From a bacterium (GTDB lineage: Bacteria; Planctomycetota; JAFGQW01): a DNA stretch of 64,000 bases. The stretch spans positions 62,001 through 126,000 of the forward strand of contig JAUHXU010000005.1 of assembly GCA_030426805.1 (NCBI GenBank). The letters run 5' to 3'. Below, one piece after another: positions 25,512 to 33,879 of this stretch; position 1 is the stretch's first letter, and every line of letters begins with the position of its first letter. The position numbers and the translations under genes are program-made. Below the pieces are notes generated by a model, which had not been told where the DNA came from, ran no database searches, and saw only the letters and a program-made list of their open reading frames with translations.

Positions 25512-26327
25512 TCAGCGAATCTCGATGCGCACGCCGTTGCTGAACAACCAGGGCGTGAGCGAGTCCTCGAGAGAGTCGCCCATCGCCTGCAAGTAGACGG
25601 TCGTGCCGACGTGCATGGCCGGAAGGGCGAGCGACGTGCGAAGCACACCGTTCTCATCGGCGACGCCGGTCGTCAGGACCGTCAGGGTTGCAGGATCGAG
25701 CAGGATCGTACCGAACGGTGCGTCGATTCGCGCCGCATCGAGCGACAGCGCGACGACGCCTTCGGTCACCGGGTTCATGTTCGCGACGCGGATTTCATAC
25801 GCATTCGAGCGGTTCGTGACGGGGCTGGCGAGCAGGCGAAGACGCATCCGATCGAGGTCGACCGCCCCGTAGGAAACGGCCGCGTCGGCGAACGCGCTTC
25901 GCATCAGCGGCTCGACGCGAGCGATCGGCGTTCCGTCGATCCGACCGTCGGTCACCGTGAAGACGCGCACGGCGACGTCGCCGCGGTAGTAGAGGGGCAC
26001 CGACAACAGGTGCGACACGCGCGTGACGACCGCGGAGTTCCCCTCGTAGCGCCACGTCGCCTCGGGCGGGAACGGATCGTACGGCGGCGGTGACGCGAGG
26101 TCGGCGAGGGTCGCGACGAGTGCGCCCTCCTGGTGCGGCGCCAGCGTCAGTCCGATCTCGTAGGTGCTGCGACCGTGGTCGTCGAAGCCGGCGAACGCGG
26201 CGTCGACGCCCAGCACGGCAGGCGACTGGGCGAAGACCGGCGCGGCCAGCAGTGCGGCGGCGCAAGCACCGGTTCGGAGGCGGCGCAGGACGGGCGTGCG
26301 ATGCGAACGCATGCGCGTGAGGAACAT
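25512..26327 (-). CDS. Secreted protein with shared C-terminal module
   Basis: 271 residues from ATG 26327. Signal peptide: a basic stretch RSHRTPVLRRLR then ACAAALLAAPVFAQ. The body is beta-rich without recognised motifs. The C-terminal ~95 residues (NPVTEGVVALSL through FSNGVRIEIR) resemble the module in other secreted proteins here: a DPATL strand, DENGVLRTSLALP, GTTVYLQAM and a terminal SNG. A longer upstream reading is rejected because the ribosome site GAAAGG and the signal peptide fit this start. Function unknown. Confidence 0.68.
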   Translation of the reverse strand: MFLTRMRSHRTPVLRRLRTGACAAALLAAPVFAQSPAVLGVDAAFAGFDDHGRSTYEIGLTLAPHQEGALVATLADLASPPPYDPFPPEATWRYEGNSAVVTRVSHLLSVPLYYRGDVAVRVFTVTDGRIDGTPIARVEPLMRSAFADAAVSYGAVDLDRMRLRLLASPVTNRSNAYEIRVANMNPVTEGVVALSLDAARIDAPFGTILLDPATLTVLTTGVADENGVLRTSLALPAMHVGTTVYLQAMGDSLEDSLTPWLFSNGVRIEIR

Positions 26328-26673
26328 CGTGAATCTGCCTTTCGGGGGCGGAAGACGATCGTGCTGCCCGATGCGGCCCCACACTCGGCACCGGGCGTAT
26401 TGCTGGGTTCGCGCAACGGGTGGTGGGGAGCGCAAGGCGCGGACCGGAGCGCGGTGAATCCCCGGACCCGCCCCGCCGAATACGGCGTTACCTACTGATC
26501 GGAAAGCACTTGCGTCGAAATCGGCAACCCCGCCCCCGGATCCCGGTCACCCGCCCGCCGAGCCGATTCGGTGAACGATCTACAGGTTGCACGTCAGTGG
26601 TCGCCGGTTTTCCGCGATGGCGATGCACTATCATCGACGGGTCCGTTCAAACCCCGATTCGAGAGGGAACACC
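26328..26673. other. 346-bp divergent intergenic region
   Basis: No credible gene. A TATCAT hexamer at 26629-26634 lies 40 nt before the thiolase ATG and may be its -10, without a good -35. Otherwise GC-rich with no repeats I could identify. Confidence 0.4.
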
Positions 26674-27876
26674 ATGCGCCAGGCGGTCATCATCGACGCC
26701 GTCCGCACCGCGATCGGCCGCTACGGCGGCGGCCTCAAGCTCGTCCGGCCCGACGACCTGGCCGCCCACGTCATCCGCGAACTCGTCGCGCGCACGAAGG
26801 TCGACCCGGCCGCGATCGAGGACGTCTACCTCGGCGACGCGAACCAAGCCGGCGAGGACAACCGCAACGTCGCCCGGATGTCGGCACTGCTCGCGGGCCT
26901 GCCGGAGTCGGTGCCGGGAGCGACGGTCAACCGCCTCTGTGCGTCGGGCCTCGAGGCGATCAACATCGCCGCGCGGATGATCGAGGCCGGGATGGGCGAC
27001 TGCTTCATCGCCGGCGGCGTCGAGAGCATGTCGCGCGCACCGCTCGTGATGCTGAAGGCGGAGAACGCGTTCCAACGCGGCGACCCCGTCGTCCACGACA
27101 CGACGATCGGCTGGCGATTCACGAACCCGAAGCTCGCCGAGTTGCACCACCCCTACAGCATGGGCGAGACCGCCGAGAACGTCGCGCGGGCGTTCGAAGT
27201 CTCGCGCGAAGACCAGGACGCACTCGCCTACGAGAGCCAGCAGCGCTGCGCGCGCGCCCAGGCCGCCGGCGCGTTCGACGACGAGATCGCCCCGATCACG
27301 GTGCCGCAAGGCCGCAAGAAGGAACCGCTCGTCGTCGACACCGACGAGCACCCGCGCGCCGACACGACGCTCGAAAAGCTCGGTACGCTGCGCCCTGCAT
27401 TCGCGAAGGACGGCACCGTCACCGCGGGCAACTCCTCCGGCATCAACGACGGCGCCGCGGCGCTCCTGATCGTCGAGGCCGAGACCGCGAAGAAGATGGG
27501 CCTCGAGCCGATCGCGGTCGTCGGCGCGTCGGCCGCCGCCGGCGTCGACCCGGCACAGATGGGCATCGGCCCGGTGCCGGCCACGCGCAAGGCACTCGCC
27601 CGCGCCGGCCTGTCGCTCGGGGACATCGACCACGTGGAACTCAACGAGGCCTTCGCCGCACAAGCGCTCGCGTGCATGCGCGAACTCGACGCCGATCCCG
27701 CACGCGTGAACCCGCTCGGCGGCGCGATCGCGCTCGGCCACCCGCTCGGCATGAGCGGTGCGCGCCTCGTGACGACGCTCGTGCACAACCTCCGTCGCAC
27801 CGGCGGCCGCCGTGGCCTCGCGACGATGTGCGTCGGCGTCGGCCAAGGGGTCGCGACCGTGATCGAGCGACCGTAG
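26674..27876 (+). CDS. paaJ: Thiolase, beta-ketoadipyl-CoA (PaaJ/PcaF) type
   Basis: 400 residues. Cleaves 3-oxoadipyl-CoA to acetyl-CoA and succinyl-CoA. Catalytic residues are visible: NRLCASGLEAIN (nucleophilic Cys about residue 89), NEAFAAQALA, GGAIALGHPLGMSGAR (His) and TMCVGVGQG (second Cys). The opening AVIIDAVRTAIGRYGGGL is typical of PaaJ/PcaF. ATG 26674 follows GAGAGGG. It lies between the PaaFGH operon and paaABCDE, which supports PaaJ, but a general acetyl-CoA C-acetyltransferase is possible. Confidence 0.88.
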   Translation: MRQAVIIDAVRTAIGRYGGGLKLVRPDDLAAHVIRELVARTKVDPAAIEDVYLGDANQAGEDNRNVARMSALLAGLPESVPGATVNRLCASGLEAINIAARMIEAGMGDCFIAGGVESMSRAPLVMLKAENAFQRGDPVVHDTTIGWRFTNPKLAELHHPYSMGETAENVARAFEVSREDQDALAYESQQRCARAQAAGAFDDEIAPITVPQGRKKEPLVVDTDEHPRADTTLEKLGTLRPAFAKDGTVTAGNSSGINDGAAALLIVEAETAKKMGLEPIAVVGASAAAGVDPAQMGIGPVPATRKALARAGLSLGDIDHVELNEAFAAQALACMRELDADPARVNPLGGAIALGHPLGMSGARLVTTLVHNLRRTGGRRGLATMCVGVGQGVATVIERP

Positions 27877-27886
27877 GGACGTCGTC

Positions 27887-28894
27887 ATGGTGAAGAAGCT
27901 CGCTCTCGGCCTGCTGATCTCGCTCGTCGTGCTCGTGCTGGGGTTGCTCGCGGTCGAGTTCGGCTTCCGTTGGTTCTATCCGTCGGACGGCCGGGCGCGC
28001 GAACCGATCAAGCGGATGCAGCAGTATCTGAAGAGCGGCGACCCGGCGCTGGTCTACCAGGCGCACCCGTTCGTGTCGCACGTGCAAAACCCCGGCTGGA
28101 TCCCGTCGGTGAACTCGCTCGGCTTCGTCGGGCCAGAGTGGGCGCGCTACAAGCCGAACGGCACCCGGCGGGTCGTCTGCATCGGTGCGTCGACGACGAT
28201 GAACTACCCGCGGATCCTCGAGAAACTGCTGAACGAGCGGGCGGCGCAGCCGGTCGAGGTGCTGAACTTCGGCATGCCCGCGTGGACCACCGCGGAGAGT
28301 GTCGTCAACTTCTGCCTCAACGGGCAGGACTACTTTCCCGACGTCGTCGTGATTCACCACGCGGTCAACGACATGCTCCCCCGCATGGCGCCCGGCTACC
28401 GGAGCGACTACTCGCACTGGCGCATTCCGTTTCGCTACCAGACGTCGGCGTTCACGCGCGCGCTCGGCCCCCACTCGCAGTTCTACTGCTACATCCTGTG
28501 GAAGCAGGGCATGCGGGACTTCGACGTCACCGGCTGCATGGCGCGGCCGATCGAGCACTACGTCGACCTGAAGCCCGAGACCGGCTACGGCTTCGCCCGC
28601 AACATCCGCACGATGATCCGCCTCGCGCGGGCGATCGGCGCGGAGCCGGTCCTCGCGACGCTGCCGTGCGCCGATTGGGACGTGCCGCACGTCGCGTTCG
28701 TGCGCGACCACAACCGCCGGCTGCGCAACATCGGCGCGAAACTGAAGGTCGGCGTCATCGACCTCGCGAAGATGCTCGAGGGGCGGAACGACATCTACCG
28801 CGACGTCGTGCACTTCAAGCACGAGTTCCACCACCTGCGCGCCGAACCGATCGCCGAGCACTTGCTCACGAACGGGTTGATTCCGCCGAAGTAG
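27887..28894 (+). CDS. SGNH-type hydrolase, membrane-anchored
   Basis: 335 residues. N-terminal membrane anchor KKLALGLLISLVVLVLGLLA. SGNH blocks: RVVCIGASTTM (Ser kept, GDS altered to GAS), a Gly in LNFGMPAWTT, HHAVNDM (Asn), and near the end DVVHFKHEFHHLRAEP (D-x-x-H). These suggest a surface esterase or deacetylase acting on an unknown substrate. The NSLGFVGPEW region before block I is shared with the convergent neighbour, so the two are paralogues. Starts 10 nt after paaJ and may be cotranscribed with it. Confidence 0.78.
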   Translation: MVKKLALGLLISLVVLVLGLLAVEFGFRWFYPSDGRAREPIKRMQQYLKSGDPALVYQAHPFVSHVQNPGWIPSVNSLGFVGPEWARYKPNGTRRVVCIGASTTMNYPRILEKLLNERAAQPVEVLNFGMPAWTTAESVVNFCLNGQDYFPDVVVIHHAVNDMLPRMAPGYRSDYSHWRIPFRYQTSAFTRALGPHSQFYCYILWKQGMRDFDVTGCMARPIEHYVDLKPETGYGFARNIRTMIRLARAIGAEPVLATLPCADWDVPHVAFVRDHNRRLRNIGAKLKVGVIDLAKMLEGRNDIYRDVVHFKHEFHHLRAEPIAEHLLTNGLIPPK

Positions 28895-28901
28895 CGGCTC
28901 G

Positions 28902-30041
28902 TCAGCGGAGCACGCGCTCGAGGATGCCCCGGGCGCGCAAGCACTCGTAGAGCGCCCGCGCCGCGATGCCGTTCGCGATCGCCGACGGGTGCGGGTCCCA
29001 CTTCGCCACGACGAGCGGCGACGTGTGGAACTCCTCGATGCCGTGTTTCTCCATGTATTGCCGGAGCAACGGCTGCACCGACACGGTCGCGAAGCCGCGC
29101 TTCTCCGCCTCGCGGAGCATGCGCGCTTCCGCCGGCCATCCGTCCTGGAACGACACGACGACGACGTCGAACCCGTGCGACTTCGACATCGCCGCGAGGT
29201 CGTCTAGCGCGCCCTCGAGCGCCGCCCACCCGACGAGGTGACGGTAGCGCGACGGCACGCGCGACGGGTCGCTCTGGTAGCCGGGCGGGAAGCCCTTCGT
29301 CGCCTCCGTCGTCTCCGCGCGCGGCGCGGCCGCGAGGTAGCGCGGCGCCTTGCGCATGTCCGGCGGCGGCCCTTCGATCCAACCGAGGCGCTCGCCGACG
29401 AACGTCCAGAGGAACGACTTCTTCAGCGTGAAGTAGTCGTGCGTCTCGCGGATGAAGTTCGGCAGTTCCGTGTCGTTGCCGACGACCGACAACAGCACGA
29501 TGTCGGGCGAGAACGCGAGCGCCTTCGCGCGCAGCGTCTCCACCTCCATCACGGTGTTGTAGCCGAACACCGCGGTGTTGACGTGCTCCCAGGAGCGCTC
29601 CGGGTGCCGCTCGCGCAGCAACCCGGTCAGCTGCGCGAGGCAGTCCTGGTCCTGCGGCAGCTTCCAGCCGAACAGCACCGAGTCGCCGATCCCGACGATG
29701 CGCACCGTGCCGTCCGGCTTGTCGACCGGGATCTCCGGACTGCGGAAGCCGAGCGAGTTCGTCGACAGGCGCACCCCCTGCGCCGGGATGATCACGTCGT
29801 CCATCGACGGGCGGAGTTCGTAGACGATCGAGTCGTTCGCCGAGGGCCGGACCGACCCCTCCGGCACGACCTCCTGCCCGGGCTCGAGCTTGACCTTGTC
29901 GTAGAACGCGAGCATCTCGGCCAACGTGGACCGATCGTCGTTCCACGCCTTCACGCGGAAGCCGACCTCGGCGAGAAGCAGGGCAAACAGGAACGACGCC
30001 GCGGCGAGGAGCAGGCGGCGGCGGAGCAGGGATCGACTCAT
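28902..30041 (-). CDS. SGNH-type hydrolase, membrane-anchored
   Basis: 379 residues. N-terminal anchor RRRLLLAAASFLFALLLAEV. Canonical SGNH blocks: RIVGIGDSVLFGW (catalytic Ser), VFGYNTVME (Gly), LLSVVGNDTE (Asn) and KWDPHPSAIANGIAA (Asp-x-His). All key residues are intact, unlike the GAS variant of its paralogue at 27887, from which it is separated by 7 nt. Likely an envelope carbohydrate or lipid esterase. Divergent from paaA across a 156-bp region with an operator-like dyad. Confidence 0.82.
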   Translation of the reverse strand: MSRSLLRRRLLLAAASFLFALLLAEVGFRVKAWNDDRSTLAEMLAFYDKVKLEPGQEVVPEGSVRPSANDSIVYELRPSMDDVIIPAQGVRLSTNSLGFRSPEIPVDKPDGTVRIVGIGDSVLFGWKLPQDQDCLAQLTGLLRERHPERSWEHVNTAVFGYNTVMEVETLRAKALAFSPDIVLLSVVGNDTELPNFIRETHDYFTLKKSFLWTFVGERLGWIEGPPPDMRKAPRYLAAAPRAETTEATKGFPPGYQSDPSRVPSRYRHLVGWAALEGALDDLAAMSKSHGFDVVVVSFQDGWPAEARMLREAEKRGFATVSVQPLLRQYMEKHGIEEFHTSPLVVAKWDPHPSAIANGIAARALYECLRARGILERVLR

Positions 30042-30107
30042 TCCCCCAGGAGACCATCCGGCGGGAAGCGATGCCAGCGGGCAACGGCGCCCCGGCCGCG
30101 AGGCGAC

Positions 30108-30139
30108 ACAAAAAATACGCGGATCCGTCTGGTTTTTGT
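30108..30139. promoter_or_regulatory. 32-bp dyad, candidate PaaX operator
   Basis: ACAAAAA (30108-30114) and TTTTTGT (30133-30139) are exact inverted arms. The centre CGGATCCG (30120-30127) is palindromic about the same axis; 12 of 16 positions are symmetric. It lies 59 nt before paaA and just upstream of a GATACT (30153-30158) that could be the -10. PaaX is encoded at the end of the same operon. Binding by PaaX is inference. Confidence 0.55.
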
Positions 30140-30197
30140 ATCACGTCAGCCCGATACTTGTGGAGCCGATCCGGCGATTCCCGATTGGAGATGACCG

Positions 30198-31202
30198 ATG
30201 GCCTACGCGAACTTCGGGCCCGAGGACGACCGCGCCGCAGCACCGAGCGACGAGGCGACCGCCGAACTCGAACGGGCGTTCCAGGCGAAGGTCGATGCCG
30301 AGGAGCGCATCGAGCCCAAGGACTGGATGCCCGCCGCCTACCGCAAGACGCTGATCCGCCAGATGTCGCAGCACGCGCACTCCGAGGTGGTCGGCATGCT
30401 GCCGGAGGGCAACTGGATCACGCGCGCGCCGTCGCTCCGCCGCAAGGTGGCGCTGCTCGCGAAGGTGCAGGACGAGGCCGGACACGGTCTCTACATCTAC
30501 AGCGCGACCGAGACGCTCGGCGTCACGCGCGACGAGACGATCGACGACCTGCACTCGGGCAAGGCGAAGTACTCGAGCATCTTCAACTACCCGACGACGA
30601 CGTGGGCCGACATCGGTGCGATCGGCTGGCTGGTCGACGGCGCGGCGATCGTCAACCAGGTCGCGCTGTGTCGCTGCTCCTACGGCCCGTATGCGCGCGC
30701 GATGGTGCGCATCTGCAAGGAGGAGAGCTTTCACCAGCGCCAGGGCTACGAGATCGTCATGACGCTCGCCCAGGGGACGGACGAACAACGCGAGATGGCG
30801 CAGGACGCGCTGGATCGCTGGTGGTGGCCGTCGCTGATGATGTTCGGTCCGCACGACACCGACTCGCCGCACTCGCAGCAGTCGATGGCGTGGAAGATCA
30901 AGCGCAAGTCGAACGACGAGCTGCGCCAGCACTTCGTCGACATGACCGTTCCCCAGGCCGAGTATCTCGGGCTGAAGATCCCCGACCCCGAGTTGAAGTG
31001 GAACGAGGAACGCGGCCACTACGATTTCGGCGAGATCGACTGGGACGAGTTCTACGCGGTGATCAAGGGCAACGGCCCGTGCAACCGCGAGCGGCTGCGC
31101 GCACGCCTCGACGCCCACGACGACGGCGAGTGGGTGCGCGAGGCCGCGACCGCACACGCCGAGAAGCGCCGCCGGCGCGCGAAGAAGGAGGTGGCCGCAT
31201 GA
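30198..31202 (+). CDS. paaA: Phenylacetyl-CoA epoxidase catalytic subunit
   Basis: 334 residues. Di-iron monooxygenase subunit that inserts oxygen into the ring of phenylacetyl-CoA. The di-iron ligands are visible in two halves: HSEVVGMLPEGNW with KVQDEAGHG (D-E-x-x-H), and RICKEESFHQRQG (E-x-x-H). The KIPDPELKW and Y-DFGEIDW segments fit PaaA. It has a ~30-residue N-terminal extension of low complexity. ATG 30198 after TTGGAG. The stop overlaps paaB by 4 nt (ATGA). Confidence 0.95.
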   Translation: MAYANFGPEDDRAAAPSDEATAELERAFQAKVDAEERIEPKDWMPAAYRKTLIRQMSQHAHSEVVGMLPEGNWITRAPSLRRKVALLAKVQDEAGHGLYIYSATETLGVTRDETIDDLHSGKAKYSSIFNYPTTTWADIGAIGWLVDGAAIVNQVALCRCSYGPYARAMVRICKEESFHQRQGYEIVMTLAQGTDEQREMAQDALDRWWWPSLMMFGPHDTDSPHSQQSMAWKIKRKSNDELRQHFVDMTVPQAEYLGLKIPDPELKWNEERGHYDFGEIDWDEFYAVIKGNGPCNRERLRARLDAHDDGEWVREAATAHAEKRRRRAKKEVAA

Positions 31203-31501
31203 GCGCGAACCCGATGCCCCGCGATGAGTGGCCGCTGTGGGAGATCTTCATCCGCAGCCGCCGCGGCCTCGACCACAAGCACGTCGGAAGCCTCCACGCC
31301 GCCGATGCGCAGATGGCGCTCGAAAACGCACGCGACGTCTACACGCGCCGGCTCGAAGGCGTGAGCATCTGGGTGGTGCCGGCGTCCGCGATCACGGCGT
31401 CGAACCCCGACGACAAGGACGCGTTCTACGACCCCGCCGAGGACAAGGTCTACCGCCACCCGACGTTCTACCACGTGCCCGACGAAGTGGAGAACCTCTG
31501 A
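31199..31501 (+). CDS. paaB: Phenylacetyl-CoA epoxidase subunit B
   Basis: 100 residues, normal PaaB size. Structural subunit of the PaaABCE complex. Signature WPLWEIFIRSRRGLDHKHVG near the start, ADAQMALENARDVYTRR, and EGVSIWVVPASAI. Overlaps paaA by 4 nt and precedes paaC by 2 nt, as expected for stoichiometric subunits. Confidence 0.95.
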   Translation: MSANPMPRDEWPLWEIFIRSRRGLDHKHVGSLHAADAQMALENARDVYTRRLEGVSIWVVPASAITASNPDDKDAFYDPAEDKVYRHPTFYHVPDEVENL

Positions 31502-31503
31502 CG

Positions 31504-32271
31504 ATGGCGACCCCGACGTCGACCGATGCGCGCATCGTCGCGCTCCTCCGCCTCGCCGACGACGCGTTGATCCTCGGTCACCGCCTGTCGGAGTGGTGCG
31601 GCCACGGCCCGATCCTCGAGCAGGACATCGCGCTGACGAACCACGCGCTCGACCTGATCGGCCGGGCGCGCGCGCTCTACACGTATGCCGGTGAACTCGA
31701 AGGCGCCGGGCACGACGAGGATTGGTTCGCCTACCGCCGCGACGCGATCCACTTCCACAACGCGCTGCTCGTCGAGCAACCGAACGGCGACTTCGCGCAG
31801 ACGATCGCGCGCCAGTTCTTCTACGACCGCTACGCACAGCTCTATTATCACGCACTCACCGAGTCGCCCGACGAGCGCCTCGCGGCGATCGCCGCGAAGT
31901 CGCTGAAGGAGATCGACTACCACGTGCGCTTCTCGTCGGAGTGGGTGATTCGCCTCGGCGACGGCACCGACGAGAGCAAGACGCGCATGCAGCGCGGCAT
32001 CGACGAGCTCTGGCGCTACACCGGCGAGCTGTTCGCGATGGACGAGCTCGACCGCGCGGCGATCGAACGCGGCTTCGCGGTGGATGCGGCGCCGTTGCAC
32101 GACGCGTGGAACACCGCGGTCGACGCAGTGCTCGCCGAAGCGACGCTCACCCGCCCCGAGGACGGCTGGATGGCCGACGGCGGCCGCGCCGGACGCCACA
32201 CCGAGCACCTCGGCTTCATCCTCGCCGATCTGCAGTTCCTGCAACGCGCCTACCCGGACGCGACGTGGTAG
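31504..32271 (+). CDS. paaC: Phenylacetyl-CoA epoxidase subunit C
   Basis: 255 residues. Ferritin-like structural partner of PaaA without a di-iron centre. Visible: LRLADDALILGHRLSEWCGHGP at the start, EQDIALTNHALDLIGRAR, RQFFYDRYAQLYY, AAKSLKEIDYHVRFSSEWVIRLGDG in two parts, and GRHTEHLGFILADLQFLQR at the end. Follows paaB by 2 nt and precedes paaD by 5 nt. Confidence 0.95.
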   Translation: MATPTSTDARIVALLRLADDALILGHRLSEWCGHGPILEQDIALTNHALDLIGRARALYTYAGELEGAGHDEDWFAYRRDAIHFHNALLVEQPNGDFAQTIARQFFYDRYAQLYYHALTESPDERLAAIAAKSLKEIDYHVRFSSEWVIRLGDGTDESKTRMQRGIDELWRYTGELFAMDELDRAAIERGFAVDAAPLHDAWNTAVDAVLAEATLTRPEDGWMADGGRAGRHTEHLGFILADLQFLQRAYPDATW

Positions 32272-32276
32272 CGACG

Positions 32277-32768
32277 ATGGGCGATCCGCGAATCGCGGCA
32301 GTCCGCGCGGTGCTCGACGGTGTGCCGGATCCGGAGATCCCGGTCGTGACGGTCGTCGACCTCGGCATCGTCCGCGACATTCGCTTCGACGGTGACCGCC
32401 TCGTCGTGACGATCACGCCGACCTACACCGGGTGTCCGGCGACGAAGGTGATCGAGGACGCGATCCGCGATGCGCTGACCGACGCCGGCTACACCGACTT
32501 CGCGGTCGAGACGACGCTGTCGCCGCCGTGGACGACGGATTGGCTGAGCGAACGCGGCCGCGAGAAGCTCCGCGAGTTCGGGATCGCCCCGCCGGTGGGC
32601 TCGGCGGCGACGAAACGCGCGCTTTTCGGCGACGCGCCGACGGTGCCGTGCCCGCGCTGCCGCAGCGAGCAGACGACCTGCGTCAGCGAGTTCGGCTCGA
32701 CGCCGTGCAAGGCGCACTACCGGTGCGACGCGTGCGGCGAACCGTTCGATTACTTCAAGTGCCTCTGA
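32277..32768 (+). CDS. paaD: PaaD, Fe-S cluster assembly (MIP18) protein
   Basis: 163 residues. MIP18/DUF59 fold factor needed to mature the epoxidase complex. DPEIPVVTVVDLGIVRD at about residue 19, TPTYTGCPATKVIE, the TTDWLSERGREKLREFGIAPP segment in two parts, and a C-terminal zinc-type cluster CPRC and CDAC with further Cys. ATG 32277 is chosen; a GTG at 32266 would overlap paaC. Thirty-one nt before paaE. Confidence 0.93.
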   Translation: MGDPRIAAVRAVLDGVPDPEIPVVTVVDLGIVRDIRFDGDRLVVTITPTYTGCPATKVIEDAIRDALTDAGYTDFAVETTLSPPWTTDWLSERGREKLREFGIAPPVGSAATKRALFGDAPTVPCPRCRSEQTTCVSEFGSTPCKAHYRCDACGEPFDYFKCL

Positions 32769-32799
32769 CCCTGCATCTGACCTTCGGAAGCGAGTAGCG

Positions 32800-33879
32800 A
32801 TGTCCCGATTCCACGCGCTCCGCGTCGCCGACGTGCGCCGCGAAACCGACGACTCCGTGTCGGTGGCTTTCGACGTCCCGGGCGAACTCCGCGACGCGTT
32901 CGCGTTCGTTCCCGGGCAGTATCTGACGCTGCGCACGACGCTCGACGGCGAAGAGGTCCGCCGCTGCTACTCGATCTGCAGCGCGGTCGACGACGGCGAG
33001 CTCCGCGTCGGGATCAAACGCGTCGCGGGCGGGCTCTTCTCGAACTGGGTGAACGACTCGGTCGCCGTCGGCGACACGATCGAGACGATGCCGCCGGAGG
33101 GGCGCTTCACGGCGACGCTCACCCCCGACGAATCGCACCGCTACGTGATGTTCGCGGGCGGCAGTGGCATCACGCCGATCCTGTCGATCGCGAAGTCGGT
33201 GCTCGAAGCGGAGCCGAAGAGCATCGTCACGCTGATCTACGGCAACCGAACGGTCGACTCGGTGATGTTCCGCGAGCCGCTCGAAGACCTGAAGAACCGC
33301 TGGCTCGAGCGCTTCCGCCTCGTGCACGTCCTGAGCGAGGAGGCGACCGACATCCCGCTCCACAGCGGACTGCTCGACGATGCGAAGTGCACCGCGCTGC
33401 TCGACGCGATGGTCGCCGACGAGCACGTCGACGCGTTCTACATCTGCGGTCCGGAGCCGATGCGCGAGGCCGCGCAACGCGCGCTCGCCGCCCGCGGCAT
33501 TGCGACCGACCGCATCCGGCTCGAGGTCTTCTCGTCGCCGCGCGGCAAGCTCACCGGGTCGACCGCGACGGTCGGCACGACGGAGGAATCCGGCGAGCGC
33601 GCGACGGTCACGGTGATCCTCGACGGCAAGCGGCGCGACGTCGACGTCGGCTTCGAGGGCATGACGATCCTGAACCGCGCGCTCGAGGCGGGCTTCGATC
33701 TGCCGTTCGCGTGCAAGGGCGGCATGTGCGCGACGTGCCGGGCGCGCGTCGTCGAGGGACGCGTCGAGATGGACACGAACTACTCGCTCGAGCCCGACGA
33801 GGTCGAGGCGGGCTTCGTCCTGACGTGCCAGTCACACCCGCGCACGCCGACGGTGACGCTGGACTACGACGCGCGCTGA
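32800..33879 (+). CDS. paaE: Phenylacetyl-CoA epoxidase reductase subunit
   Basis: 359 residues. Passes electrons from NADPH to the epoxidase through FAD and a plant-type 2Fe-2S cluster. FAD site RRCYSICS (about residue 52), NAD(P) site FAGGSGITPILSI, ICGPEPM, and a C-terminal ferredoxin domain with CKGGMCATC and a later LTCQSHP, giving four Cys ligands. The TGA stop overlaps the paaX ATG by one base. Confidence 0.95.
   Translation: MSRFHALRVADVRRETDDSVSVAFDVPGELRDAFAFVPGQYLTLRTTLDGEEVRRCYSICSAVDDGELRVGIKRVAGGLFSNWVNDSVAVGDTIETMPPEGRFTATLTPDESHRYVMFAGGSGITPILSIAKSVLEAEPKSIVTLIYGNRTVDSVMFREPLEDLKNRWLERFRLVHVLSEEATDIPLHSGLLDDAKCTALLDAMVADEHVDAFYICGPEPMREAAQRALAARGIATDRIRLEVFSSPRGKLTGSTATVGTTEESGERATVTVILDGKRRDVDVGFEGMTILNRALEAGFDLPFACKGGMCATCRARVVEGRVEMDTNYSLEPDEVEAGFVLTCQSHPRTPTVTLDYDAR

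Noticed and set aside
23021..25657. An 878-codon minus-strand frame opposite the large lipoprotein
   Set aside because: Low-complexity Arg/Asp/Val protein, antisense to a gene with a clear lipobox and ribosome site.
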